A stretch of 64,000 nucleotides of DNA, taken from Chrysophaeum taylorii. Its lineage: Eukaryota; Sar; Pelagophyceae; Pelagomonadales; Pelagomonadaceae. A model generated the notes under the pieces. It was not told where the DNA came from, ran no database searches, and was given only the letters and a program-made list of their open reading frames with translations. This document shows positions 18,801 through 28,830 of the stretch, piece by piece (positions within the stretch are counted from its first letter, which is position 1; each line of letters opens with the position of its first letter). The position numbers and the translations under genes were made by a program. The stretch covers positions 248,001-312,000 of the forward strand of contig JAQMWT010000675.1 of NCBI GenBank assembly GCA_029834535.1, given 5' to 3'.

Positions 18801-19629
18801 GGACGAGGTAGGCGCCGTACCACAGTCCGACCGCCCAGGTCGCGTACAAGCAGGCCGCCACGGCCGCCGAGTTGAGTCCCGTGGCCACCGCGAGCCGCAG
18901 GTTCCGCGCCGCAACTTCCTTCGTCGCGCTCGCGTACGCCTCGAGGGCTCGCCCTTCGCCGCCAAACGCGGCCACCGTCCTGACGCGCGTCAGCGTTTCC
19001 AACGCCGTACCCGCCGCCTTTCCCAACGAATCCGCGGCAGCGCGGTCGGCTCTCGCGCGCACGCTCGAGGCCACACCGAGCAGCCCCCCGACCACCGGAA
19101 GGATCGCGATCGTTACGAGCGCGAGGCTCCACGCGTAGTAGAGGCTAACGGCGATTCCGATCAAAAACGCCGAGGCGCCCTGGACGCCCGTCGCCAGCTT
19201 TTCCCCCAAACCGTCCTGGATCGCGAGGGTCGACTCGAGAATCGACGCCGCAACGGCCCCCTGATCCTCGGCGTCGAACCAGGCGATCGACTTCGCGAGC
19301 AGTGCCGTCAGATACGCGTCGCGCACCTTGCGCGCTTGCGACGCCGCGACGCGCGTCGCCGCGGCCGCCTGCACCGTCACCGTCACGAATTGCTGCACAC
19401 CGACGACCACGTAGAGCAGCGCGAAAAACTGCACGAGTCGCACGGCCTTGGCGGTCGACGCTTCGTTGAACGAGTCGAGCAGGTTTCCGAAGATGACAAG
19501 CTGGGCGGGTTGGTTCGCGCCGCTGATGACGCTCGCGACAAACGCACCGCACGCGTACGCCAGGTCGCGCGAATCGGCATACCGCAGCACGCTCCGCCGA
19601 CGCCCTCCTGCGACGGCCGCGTACTTCAT
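15883..19629 (-). CDS. Full-size ABCB (MDR/P-glycoprotein-like) transporter
   Basis: A 1248-residue single-exon protein with two homologous halves, TMD-NBD-TMD-NBD. First NBD: Walker A GPSGCGKST (about 396-404), Q-loop LVSQEPTLF, signature LSGGQKQR (about 499), Walker B CVLLDEATSALD, H-loop IAHRLST. Second NBD: Walker A GESGSGKST (about 1040), LVSQEPTLF, LSGGQKQR (about 1145), LILDEATSALD, IAHRLST. Both sites keep the catalytic Glu after Walker B, so both should hydrolyse ATP. Each TMD shows the hydrophobic segments of a type IV (ABCB) exporter. Length equals that of animal/plant full ABCB exporters (about 1250-1280). The linker (about 600-660) is acidic, Asp/Glu-rich. No targeting peptide is obvious, so plasma or internal membrane efflux of amphipathic substrates is likely; the substrate cannot be inferred. 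Confidence 0.95.
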   Translation of the reverse strand: MKYAAVAGGRRRSVLRYADSRDLAYACGAFVASVISGANQPAQLVIFGNLLDSFNEASTAKAVRLVQFFALLYVVVGVQQFVTVTVQAAAATRVAASQARKVRDAYLTALLAKSIAWFDAEDQGAVAASILESTLAIQDGLGEKLATGVQGASAFLIGIAVSLYYAWSLALVTIAILPVVGGLLGVASSVRARADRAAADSLGKAAGTALETLTRVRTVAAFGGEGRALEAYASATKEVAARNLRLAVATGLNSAAVAACLYATWAVGLWYGAYLVRRDARSEECTYRDDETPAESCVTGGDVMTAFLCVLFGGLSLLQALPGLAAFDAARSAAGRVFDVVDDDREVADVGSSALALKRGAIVFEGVRFAYPSRPDREIYQGLDLTLQAGKSTALVGPSGCGKSTVVQLLLRFYEPAAGRILIDGVDIKTVSASSLRAHFGLVSQEPTLFRGSVADNVAYGKERSASREEIVEAAKLANAHDFVAALPDGYDTQIDGSKLSGGQKQRIAIARALVRLPRCVLLDEATSALDAKSEKVVQAALETLIGDRTTLVIAHRLSTVRGCDSIVVLGVNGRVVERGTHEELMKDPDGHYYALATAQMHPSSSSAAEDDETTTTDVTEVTAGAPVAVVADGRSVDDDDAAAVAAFAEGERENDVEDQREARISNKEVITWVWGMTGERVSLGVGLVGAVISGLTQPLVGYLMAEFIGVFFETSRPAMARKSTFWALMFLCLGGGATVGEVAKSWGLGRITEKVCSAARVASFEAIIRQDVGWHDVRGAGTLASRLATDCAAVKALVGQRLAQTLAMGVIVVGGLAVSFDASWRLTLVTLGIIPIIVLPIVATAAFVSKVGDDDALNAASALASEAILGIRTVRALNLEHHIAADFDECLKRPEQAAIAKGVATGLGGGTAQLSILLGAAFQYYIGSIFFRKGWVNFEDLMTVLLVVIFLAFGLSAVSGDAVDKAEALRAGKRLRLLTLTTSKIDPFFKDNNNYKHPAAAAARLEFRDVCFNYPARPDVVVFDRFSLVVAPGETVALCGESGSGKSTAVQLLLRFYDPTGGRVFLDGVDVKSMAVASLRSQLGLVSQEPTLFAGSVAHNIAYGKQDASRHEIIEAAKLANAHDFVSALPDGYDARVGDQGVQLSGGQKQRVAIARALVRKPRALILDEATSALDPTSERVVQAALDALLHHTKMTTLIIAHRLSTIRDADAIVVMDRGAIVERGTHDALMAARGAYFALVNHATAT

Positions 19630-19917
19630 TTTTCTTCCACGTCCTATAGGTCGTCGTCACTTCCAACCTCTGACTCAGGCGGCGGCGGCGGCGGCGGCGG
19701 TTACCCCTACCCCACTTTCTTTCGTAAGTTCACCACCTGGTCCCAAAAACACCACCACCACAAAGAGTTTCGTGCTCCTACTACCTACTGGAGCCGGATA
19801 CGGAATTTTCTTCTTAGAAGCTCTACGGCAATGATCGATCAATCAATCACCTTAAAAAACTAGACCCTACTCACCACCCACCATATGGGACGCCCCACGC
19901 TCTGGGCTGGCCTCTAG

Positions 19918-21578
19918 TTAGTTGATATCGTCGAAGCGAATCTCGGCCATCCTCTCGAGGGCCGGGTCCTTTAGGGCGTCCGCCGCGGCGGCCCCGAGGA
20001 TATCGAGCTGGGACTGCGTCCGGCGGGTGTCGGGGTGGTCGGAGCCCACGAGGCGGCGCTGGATCGGAAGATTTTCCTCGAAGAGGCGGCGGGCATCGCG
20101 GAGCTTTCCGACGTTGGCGAGAAGCTCGGCGTAGTTAGAGACGACGCTGCAGACGAAGGGATCGTTCCGACCGTAGCGTCCGAGGGCGATGTCGTAGGAC
20201 TCTTTGGAATACGCGACGGCCGGAGTGATGTCTTCGAGCTTCTCGAGGGAGTCGGCCAGGAGTTGGAGGACCTGGATAGAGTAGAGCGGGTCTAAACTCC
20301 TGGCGAGCGGGAGGATGTCGTAGAGGAGACCGATCGACGACGCGTGGGCGCCGGCCCTTTTGTAGCTGCGCACCGTCGAGAAGACCAAGTTGACGTCGAA
20401 CTGCGTCCGCGAAGCGTTCGGAAACAGTTTCCTCCACGTGTGTTGAATCGACCGCAACATCAGGATGGCAGTTGCGGGCTCGCCGGCCATCTGGAGCGTC
20501 TCTGAAATATCGCGCGCGTTGCCCACGAAATCGAGGAACGTCGCTATCGGGTCGGGATCGCTCGCGAGAGACTTGCGCGCGTAGTACCGCCAACCTGAAG
20601 CGAATTTCTCTTTTGCGCGAGACGACCCGTGTTGTACTTACAATCGCGGGCCATGCCAGCCTGGAGCTCGCCGACGAACTGGATCCCGCACGTAATACAC
20701 GTCTTCCAGGCACACATCGCGTGCTCGTCTGACTTGTTCTCGTCGCATCGAGTCGCGGCGTGCCGCGAGAGACATTCGAGATGCACCCAACCGGCCGAAC
20801 CTCGACCTGTGCCGCCCACTTGGTGTTGTTGCAAAACAAGGCACGACGCTGCTGGTCCGACATCCACAGCCGCTCAGGAGACGCCCGTCGTTGCAGAGGC
20901 AGATCCAACACCTCGCGTCGGCCGGCGCCTCGGAAGAAGAATCGTCGCCGCCGCGAACGCGAAGGAGCACTCTCTCGAGCGCGTCGTCGACCATGTTCCC
21001 GGGATCGCCAAGCGCGGCCACCTCGTCTTTTTTGAGTTTCGAGAGTTCTGAGCACCAGTGCTTGTGCATTTTCTTCTTCCAGCAAATAAGGAAGCATTCC
21101 CGACCGCAAAACCAGAGACCCCGACACCTGCGCGACAACTAACCTACCGTTTAAGCAAAACGGACTTTGAGCATCGAAATTTCGCCACGTCGTAGCAGAT
21201 GTCGCACCGGTTTTGGGAAGGACCAGGCTCGCGACACGTCGCTCGGCTGCGATGCGTCCTCTCGCACGCCTCTGCGCGGCACAGCCACGCTGCGGCGCAC
21301 CGGCATCGAACCACGGCCCAACCCCCGCACGAAACGCACCTCTTCTCGGGAAATATACCTGCCTTTTGCTTGGCGACCAACCGCTCTCGACGCACGTCCA
21401 TCGGTCCGACTGCGGCAAGATGGTCCTTCGCCGACACGTCCAGCGACGCCTCCACCTTGTGCACCAGCTTTTCGAAGTACACCGGATCCGTCAGACGCGA
21501 CGGGTCGATGCCGACGGACCTCAGCACCTCGGGCTTCTCTTTCATCTCCTGCAGGACCCCTAGCGTTTCGGCGTCCAT
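19918..21578 (-). CDS. MYND - RINGv-like - TPR protein, four exons
   Basis: Model from splice sites and motif continuity (minus strand): exon 1 21578-21166, exon 2 21127-20862, exon 3 20800-20642, exon 4 20594-19918; phases 2, 1, 1 are consistent and give 504 residues. Introns are 38, 61 and 47 nt (donors GTCCGT, GTCGGA, GTAAGT). Splicing restores a MYND zinc finger (CDICYDVAKFRCSKC joined to LWFCGREC and HKHWC), which each exon alone breaks. Next comes a RING-CH-like finger: CWICLCNDG, SGCGC, then WVHLECLSRH and CAWKTCITC. The C-terminal 225 residues are helical TPR-like repeats (YSIQVLQLLADSLEKLEDI, FVCSVVSNYAELLANVGKL). Likely a cytosolic adaptor or E3-type protein; the substrate is unknown. 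The start is the first ATG, since the upstream frame has none. The 5' flank is purine-rich. Confidence 0.75.
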
Positions 21579-21849
21579 CTTCTTTTCTGTGGAGATTTTT
21601 TTTTTTTTCAAACGAAATCGGGGTTAGCATACGTGAGCGAATCAGAGCGAAAACCAAAAGGAAGAGACGAGCGAGCGCAGAGGGAAACAACAATACAAAA
21701 GAAAGAACGGAAAGGTAGGAAGAAGGGGGCAGGGCAGGGCAAGTAGGAGAGACGCGGGGACCTCAAAAAAAGAGGTTGAGGGAAAAGAAGAGAAGAAGAG
21801 AGAGTAGCGGCAGCGGCGTGGTTATGACAAAAAAAAACACGATGGTCTC

Positions 21850-24075
21850 AGACGACGACGCTAAACGACGACGGTTGCAGCATGATGCCAGCAGCGGCTA
21901 AATGGAATGTCGCGAGAACACAAGGCAACCACACGCCATCAGCATCAACGTCACAAGCGACAAGGATGTCAACAAGCTCCGCCGGCAAACGACCGCGCAG
22001 CACCAAGTCATGAGCAGCGTCGGTGCCGTATGCAACTGGAAGGACAGACGAACGTCGTGGTCGTGAATCAAGAGTAAGCGAAGCGTGGGAAGCAGAGAGA
22101 CGGAAAGTCAAACAGTCCTGCAAAGTCAAGCTTGCAAGTACAAGAGGATGGAGTAACAGATTGTTAGCCACATTATTACTCTGTCTCGCCTTCGTAAAGG
22201 TGGGATGTGGGCACGTAGTCAGAAGACGGTGAAGCGACTCGGAAGAATCAGGGTGGCAGGCAACAACAACAGCGACACGTGTGATCAGGGACAACAAATC
22301 CCCAGGCAGCAGAGCGCCGTCGTCGTCGGGTGCCTAATTGCGCCATGAGGAACTTAACCTCGCGTTATGATAGACGTGCACGGGCGGACAAAAGATGTCC
22401 GGAAGAGCAAAGTGAGAGGATCGACATCCGCAGGCTCATAGGCACGAAGACGTGCAATGCCAAGCTTTGCGTCAACAAAGTGGAGAAAAAAAAACCCATC
22501 AAACAGATGGCGCCGCTGGAAGGTGACAAATCAACGTCGGCCATGGCAGAAATGCGGGCAAGAAGGGTCATCCGCACCCGCTCCACACCGGCCACGCGCC
22601 GCAAGGCCATCAGCAAGATGTTGGAGAGACTCGACGAAGGTGAACTGGGAAGAAGAGTGGCGGGGTTCCTTCCGGGTGGCCACGCACCCACTCGAGGTCG
22701 GTCAAACGAACCAAAATGCGTTGTTCAACGTGGGGAGCGACCCGCAAAGCGAAAGTGTAGAGGCGTGGGGCGACAGGATCGAAAATGGCCACACCAGTTC
22801 CGCCCTCACCTTTGGACACGGATCTGTCGCTGGCGGCCACGTAGAGATGCTCTATGGGCGGAAGAGCACCACAGCCTTCACGCGCAGAACGAGGCGTGGC
22901 CCACGGAGGAAACCGGGCGGCGACAGACAGTCTCAGGGTAGGTGCCCGAACCAAGGTTCGGGGGAGAGTGGAGGAATGTGTGGCGGCGAGTATGGAAACA
23001 AGTAAGTTTGTTACGCATTGCTTAACTGCAAAGAGGCAGGTTCCCAACGAAACTCGCCAGCGGCGTTTCACGGGAAGGCGCCGCACACCGATGCGAGAGA
23101 CCGTAATGGCCGTGGCTTTCGGGACAAACCATGCTGCAGGATCCCGGTGAATAGACAAATCATACGTAAGAACACGAAACGGTCGCACAGCCTTCGGGGT
23201 CAAGGGGTACTTACTGGTCGCCACCAGCGCAAAAAAAAATACGGGTGTGTCTGCCGCGGCCCGTGACGCCGAGGGTACAGGCCTCGTACCAAACACCTTC
23301 GATTTTACCGTCAGCTGTACTTGGATGCAGCTCGCGGTGGTATTTATGTCCGTGATTCCAATTCACAAAAAAGCGAGGTATCATTTCAATCCGTGTCTTG
23401 CACCTCAACCATGCGCAGGTGGCCGTCGGCCGTGCACAAGGCAACGTCACCACGGGTGACACCTGCCATGGCGCGATCAGCCCGAAACTCGGGCCCAACA
23501 AGACAGGCAGTATCCACACGGTATTAATAGCGTCTTCTTCAAGCGCGCGACGAACCAAGCACGGTCCACCGCTGAAGGAGGCATACATGCATCATGGAAG
23601 GTATACCCGTCCGCCGCGAGGAAGGAGGTGGACCACCAGACCTCGTTCTCGTGGCACACCCGCTGCAATTTGATAATAATATCAAGGGCCGGCCAACCAT
23701 CAGCGAGCGCAAGATCGACGACAGTTCGATCAGATGGAGCAGTCAGAGAGCGGACCACCCCCAGCAAGTTGCGCATCATTTGCGCAGGCCCATACGAAAT
23801 GGTGTCCTCGACCCATCCGAAACGTGTGCGGTCCGCGGTGATCCATTTGCAGCACAGGTGGATTCATATAAGACAGGGGAACTGGCGCAAAAAAAAAAGC
23901 ATGTGAGCTTGACGAATGAGCACACCTCAATCAACCGTGTCGCGAGGCCACCCCGATGCGACAAACGCGCCATCCACTCCAGACGACCCGCATGAATTTT
24001 GTCAGTCAACCCAGGATGGTAAAGTTGCGGGTGTTTGTGAATCCAACCGATTATATTGGTTCGTTCGGCCAACGT
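21850..24075 (-). pseudogene. Degenerate retroelement-like region with RNase H-like segment
   Basis: On the minus strand several open pieces in different frames follow one another. One (22610-23296) contains YVAASDRSVSKGEGGTGVAI, resembling the start of an RNase HI domain (DGS then GxG and a hydrophobic strand); another (22365-22691) has a helix NILLMALRRVAGVERV that could be the following RNase H helix. Further upstream (23477-24072) pieces such as GWIHKHPQLYHPG are not recognised. Repeated frame changes and A-runs show it is not translated. A non-LTR or other retroelement is my best guess; no reverse transcriptase motif could be read. Confidence 0.3.
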
Positions 24076-25070
24076 GCAAGCTTCAATAACAGAGACTCCA
24101 CTTCACGTTGAAGTGAATCCACAAAGCGTGTTCGAAACGTTCAAAGCGAAATGCAAGCTTGCTCCAGAACTTGCTCCAGAGCACTTGGTTAAGAAGGTAT
24201 AGCATGTGCTAACTAACCGAAGATACCGGAACGGCGCGGAGCTTGGCCACAAGAAGACGTCGACCACCGGATCCCCGAGTAGCGCACACCGTGCTTAATT
24301 AAAAGGAATAAAGTTCACCACATTTGGCTGATAAAGGCACAATGTGACCCGGATCATCAACAGAGCTGTCTGTCTGTCTGTAAGCGTCCGTGGCGAAATA
24401 ACACGGCGGTATCGTAGACCCAAGGCCGCTACCAATTCTGTGCCGCGAGATCGAGGGGGTCCTTTTACCACCACCACTCGAAGCACAGCGCCTTTCGTGA
24501 TGTCGAAAAACGGATTGCGAAGAGAAAAAAAAAAAAAGAGAGGCTGCACGCGCTGACCCGTAGCTCTAATAAGCCGCGGCGCGTAATCGAATACCACAAA
24601 GAACCATCAACAAAGTATAAACCGGCCGTGCTGCGAGTGGAGTCATGGGTGGCAAGAGTAAGTAGAACCAAACTCGGGAGGGCGCTGCAATCCCGCCCCC
24701 GTGACTTAAGGATGGCCCTCGGGAACACGAGACAAGGGTCCCGACCGACAGTATGGAATAAAATGCCTACCGGATACTGATTCGGACGCGTCTTGGGCAG
24801 TACCGCGGGCAAAAGAGACGGACCTCTCATCATCGAGAGGAATGTTGTCGTGCGGTGTGACCACCTGCGCGCGCGCGATTGCCAACATCTAGGTAGTAGT
24901 CGCTAAAGTCGGATTCAAAGCGACGGAAGATGGCCTAACCAAACAGGAGCACTATCGCCGTAGGCCTTCGAACAAAAGAATAAGGCCTTTTGGGTATATA
25001 ATTCCTAGTGCAATATAATATAAAACTGGAAGAAGCAAAAAAGTCGCGTGTTTTTTTCGAAGAGGTATAT
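24076..25070. other. Intergenic region
   Basis: No supported gene. Holds an imperfect duplication GCTTGCTCCAGAACTTGCTC near 24152-24180, a CTGT run (24366-24380) and a (GA)/A-rich tract at 24518-24540. The last 120 bp are AT-richer and may be the 3' region of the FkbM-type gene. Confidence 0.35.
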
Positions 25071-26156
25071 TCAGGTCAGGTTGTCGTCGGTACGATTGTC
25101 CCGGAGGAGGGTGAAGTGGGTGTAGGCGAGGGAGCGGCGCAGGAGCGCGTCGGCGAGTGCGGGTCTGGTTCGGTAGTTGACGCAGGCGTAGTTGCGTGCC
25201 TGGCGACACTTGGATCTCTTCCGACGGAGCCCGTTGAGTCTGAGGGTGCGGTTGGCGCCGTGCGAAAGGAGGACGTGGGCGTTGTAGCCGAGGACGTAGC
25301 AGGTCATCTCTACAGCCTCGAAGAAGTCCAACAAATCATCGTCGCGGAGGAGCGCGTGGAGGCCGAAGTGGAGGGGGTACTGGAGCGGAACCTCGAAAAT
25401 GACGAGACCGATACGGCGCGCCGTGAAGAGGTGGAACGCCCCCGCCAACGTAGCGCCGTCGTGGCCTTCGGCGTCGATCTTGAGAACGTCGACGTCGGCG
25501 TCTCGCGCTAGGTGGTGCTTTGCCCAAGTATCGAGCCTCACAACGCGCACGCTGACCGTGTCGGAGGTGTTGATGCGGCTGAGGTGGGAACCTTCGTGCC
25601 AGACGGTATAGAATTGCGCTTCGCCGTCGAAGTCTGAAACGGCCGACGCGTGCCACCGCCAGACATGGCGCGCTCTGTTCAGAGCGCGATTCATCGCCAC
25701 CAGGTGATGGTTCGGCTCGAAGCTGTGGACGCGCACGGCGCTCGTCTCGCAGAGGGACGGATCGGGGAAGAGGGGGGATCGGCCGTGGTAAGCGCCGCAA
25801 GGACCCCCGGGGGTCGCGTTCACGCCGCGTTCTTCGAAGTATTGCTTAACTTCCCCCCGTAACGACGCGCTGTCGACGCCGCAGCTCGGGGCGTACTGGT
25901 ACAGTAGTTCGGCGGACACGAGGCCCTTGTTCGCACCCACGTCGACGATCGTCTTCGCGTCGGGCATGTGTTCTCGAATCTTCTCCCACAAGATTCGCGA
26001 CGCCGGGACGCACAGCTGCCCTGCTTCGCAGATCTCCCGCGATTGGGCCTCGTCGACCCCCGGGTACCGCATCACGATCGACGCGAACGGAGGGGATGCG
26101 CCCGCCGCCGTCGCCGTTAGAAGATAGATGACGCGACGCATCTTTTTTGTCATCAT
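25071..26156 (-). CDS. FkbM-family methyltransferase with N-terminal signal/anchor
   Basis: A 361-residue protein read from the first ATG (26156; the frame extends upstream without an ATG). An N-terminal basic-hydrophobic segment (KKMRRVIYLLTATAAGA) suggests a signal peptide or anchor, placing the enzyme in the secretory path. The SAM-binding motif I is TIVDVGANKGLVSAELL (about 70-86), followed by VHSFEPNHHLVAMNRALN (about 147-164) and the family-typical VDVLKIDAEGHDGATL (about 224-239) with the conserved Lys-Ile-Asp-x-Glu-Gly. FkbM enzymes O-methylate sugars or small molecules; in algae many are predicted to act on extracellular glycans. The C-terminal 60 residues are basic. Substrate not inferable. 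Confidence 0.85.
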   Translation of the reverse strand: MMTKKMRRVIYLLTATAAGASPPFASIVMRYPGVDEAQSREICEAGQLCVPASRILWEKIREHMPDAKTIVDVGANKGLVSAELLYQYAPSCGVDSASLRGEVKQYFEERGVNATPGGPCGAYHGRSPLFPDPSLCETSAVRVHSFEPNHHLVAMNRALNRARHVWRWHASAVSDFDGEAQFYTVWHEGSHLSRINTSDTVSVRVVRLDTWAKHHLARDADVDVLKIDAEGHDGATLAGAFHLFTARRIGLVIFEVPLQYPLHFGLHALLRDDDLLDFFEAVEMTCYVLGYNAHVLLSHGANRTLRLNGLRRKRSKCRQARNYACVNYRTRPALADALLRRSLAYTHFTLLRDNRTDDNLT

Positions 26157-26455
26157 CGTATCATAACCCCCGCAAAATTCTTTTCGTCCACTACAAAACA
26201 ACCCCGATCGGACTTGAGGTGCAACAACTTGACGCCGAAGAAGAACCTATTTTTCAACTTAAAGTGGAAGCCCCGCCACAACACCATATATCCTTGAATA
26301 TGAGGTTGTGGCTCAACGCATTTTGTGTTGCGAGTCGTGGCATGGTGGACAAACACGCAGCTCAGCGCCCAACAACAACAACCAACAAGGGCGTCGGTGC
26401 AACGGTCGTACGATGCATTCGTGCTTTCTTCGCTCAACGACGCGCGCACTGTCTT
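26157..26455. other. Intergenic region, nothing recognised
   Basis: Upstream of the FkbM-type gene; AT-richer than its neighbours, no ORF of convincing composition. It ends at the first junction module of the second repeat block. Confidence 0.4.
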
Positions 26456-26549
26456 AACTACTAATCGACAGATGTTTGTCATGCTCCCCACACACACCCC
26501 CCTCTTAGCAGTCGACATTTAAAGACAGATGTTTGTTTGTTTGTTTGTT

Positions 26550-26594
<45 letters not shown>

Positions 26595-26700
26595 TTAAAT
26601 GTCGACTGCTAAGAGGGGGGGGGTGTGTGTGGGGAGCATGAAGGATCTGTCTGTCTGTCTTTAAATGTCGACTGCTAAGAGGGGGGGGGTGTGTGGGGGG
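26456..26700. repeat. Three junction modules in alternating orientation with CTGT microsatellite
   Basis: CTTAACTACTAATCGACAGA (26453), then an inverted CCCCTCTTAGCAGTCGACAT (26499), a GTTT/CTGT run (26528-26594), and two forward copies of GTCGACTGCTAAGAGGGG (about 26599 and 26668). The stacking of both orientations within 250 bp is the densest in the window. Confidence 0.75.
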
Positions 26701-26772
26701 AGCATGAAGGATGTGGGTGGGTTTGTGGGGTATGAGGGATGTGCCTTACGGGCGGAGATAAGTACGCGGGAC

Positions 26773-27533
26773 CTAGTCGGGGTCATCGCCGAGGCGTGGG
26801 GCAGGCGAAGAGAGGACGAGCCCCGCCCGTAGGTCGTACGCATGCTGCCGCCGGACGTATGTGGGACGAAGGGTGACATCCTGCTGGGATCGGGCGGCCT
26901 GGGCGGGGTTCCCCGAGGCGGCGACATGCGTGAGGGCGGTGAGGGCACAGCGAGCCCGGCCTAATGCGTTGGCGATCCCCCACTCACGGTAGATGCGGCG
27001 AGTTTGGGCCGCCTTTGCCTCTGTGAAGTTGGCGCAGCCGCTTGTCACCCAGGTTCGCGCAGCGATGCGCTCTGCGCATGTTTGGGCGAGAGCGTGGCAC
27101 GCCGCGCTGGCCTCACCGAAGGCACCAAAGACGAGGCCGGCGACGGTGCCGTTGCTACGTAGCCGCTGTTCGACAGGGCCCAAGAAGCCAGGCGGTGGTG
27201 CTGTACCCGGCTGGGGGATGATGGCGTCGATGCCGCGGGCGTGAGCGAGGTATTCGGAGTGGACTTGCGCTGCGCGCCGATCGACAGGCGACGGGTGGGA
27301 GGGATGGAGGGCGTGAGCGGTGTACAACGAACCCCAAGCGAGGGTTTTGATGTCGTAGAGTTGCTCCTTGTTGTCGAGCGTGGTGAGGATGTCTGGGACG
27401 ACTTGACGTCGGGCGAGATTGCCTCGGTACCGGTCGTAGAGGCGCGTGCGAATGGTAGGGGCGACGACGTCAGCAAAGATGCCGAAAACCTCGGACAGGG
27501 CTGGGATGCCGGCCTCTTTGACGCTGCCATGGA
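26773..27533 (-). mobile_element. Repeat family P coding fragment (algal mobile-element ORF, unknown fold)
   Basis: About 250 codons are open on the minus strand: SEVFGIFADVVAPTIRTRLY, a short motif LYDIKTLAWG (about 27365-27336), VHSEYLAHARGIDAI, then GLVFGAFGEASAACHALAQ, and a helical end with ALGRARCALTALTHVA. Shorter fragments at 5.7 and 6.0 kb show it is repetitive. The D-x-K in LYDIKT after a hydrophobic strand resembles the core of PD-(D/E)xK nucleases, but that is only a suggestion. The open frame continues upstream through junction module and G repeat (to 27816), which is a chance fusion. I know similar sequence blocks recur in algal genomes but cannot name the element. Confidence 0.45.
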
Positions 27534-27534
27534 C

Positions 27535-27605
27535 TGTCTTTAAATGTCGACTGCTAAGAGGGGGGGGTGTGTGTGGGGAGCATGAAGGATGTGGGTGGGT
27601 TTGTG
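27535..27605 (+). repeat. Junction module
   Basis: CTTTAAATGTCGACTGCTAA, G-run and GTGTGTGTGGGGAGCATG; links the P fragment to a G fragment. Confidence 0.65.
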
Positions 27606-27614
27606 GGGTATGAG

Positions 27615-27848
27615 GGATGTGCCTGCCGTGGGACGGGGTATGGCCGGGGGGCGAAGACGGAAGGTTATCGACGAGTTGGTTGTCAGTCACATCGCGGTCT
27701 CCTCGTCGCATGGCGACAAGCTTGATGGTCACTCTCCGCCGACCGACCTTTCGGCGCTCCTCGTGTACAGGCCCGTGATTCCGGACTGGCTCCTGTCGGT
27801 CCGGCCTGGCTCCCATGCTCGGGAGAGGTCTGAAGTTAGTTAGTTAGT
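27615..27848 (+). mobile_element. Repeat family G fragment (right half)
   Basis: From GGGACGGGGTATGGCCGGGG to GGGAGAGGTCTGAAGTTAGT, nearly identical to 38220-38440. The left half (GGCGTAGGTTGGCACC part) is missing. It ends in a (GTTA)3 tract. Confidence 0.7.
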
Positions 27849-27865
27849 TAGCCTGCCGTGGACTG

Positions 27866-28830
27866 TCCCTCGATTTAGGGTAAGGATCATGTAGGCCCTA
27901 GAGTAAGGATCAGGTAGGCGCGAGAGCCAGACAGTGATCCTCCAAGCCGTCTACGGCGACCTCGCAGACTATTTCCACGAGCCGCGGCGGCTCTTTCAGC
28001 GCGCCATTCTCACGCCCCGTCGAAACGATGTTGTCGATGCTGACAACGCGCGCATGACCGCGGCCTTTTTTTCCCGGAGACGAGGCGTCGGAGTTCTTTT
28101 CGGCTGACTAGGTTGGGTCGGAAGACGACACCTCGCTCTTTACAGTCGAGTTTTCGACTCCCTGACAACCAACGGCATGCTGACTTTGATCGCGAGCTTA
28201 AAGTCTTCGCAACCTCGACCCGTCGCACGGCCACTGCAACGGTACCAGATACATGATCGATCGTGTCGTGTCACCGAGGCTCCTCCAACCTGTATCCCTT
28301 AAGGCCCGCCGACGCCAAACGATCAACAAGAGCCAGGGCCAGACGCCCCGCGAGGTCGGCGTCCTCTTGCCCAGGCCCGTCTTCTGTCACGTCCAGCTCT
28401 ACGTGGCTCTCTGTCGATCGGCAACCCCGAGGATATGCTCTTCTGAGTCGACGACTCCACCCTACCCCACACGTGCTGCGCAATACCGATAAGCCTCTCC
28501 CGGCGTCTACACGCGCACTGTAAGTGAACTTACTGGGACCAGGTGAACTTACTGGGGTTTGAGATTGGGACTAGGTGAACTGAGTGACCAGGTGAACTTA
28601 CTGGGGTTTTTAGAGTAAAGGGTTTTTAGAGTAAACTCAAAGGTTGGCGGCGCGTGCGGATCAAAGCAGCTTGGATTGGCGGAGGCGAGAGCGACGAGCT
28701 CAAAGGAGTTGGTGTGAGCTAGGTGAACTTACTGACCAGGTGAACTTATATGAAACTTACTGGGACCAGACCTGTACTTACTGGGGTTAGAGATTGGGAC
28801 TAGGTGAACTTACTGGCCTGCACTTGTCAT
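27866..28830 (+). mobile_element. Helitron-like helicase unit H6
   Basis: Left end TGTCCCTCGATTTAGGG at 27866, helicase fragment to about 28500 ([20 protein letters not shown] and [11 protein letters not shown] readable; stops upstream), then an array of GTGAACTTACTGGGACCAG units ending GGCCTGCACTTGTC at about 28828. It is the only copy in this part of the window and gives independent support for both unit boundaries. Confidence 0.75.

Noticed and set aside
20135-21418. A 427-codon minus-strand frame overlapping the MYND-RINGv-TPR gene
   Set aside because: It is an Arg-rich off-frame reading; the motif-bearing frames joined by introns explain the region better.
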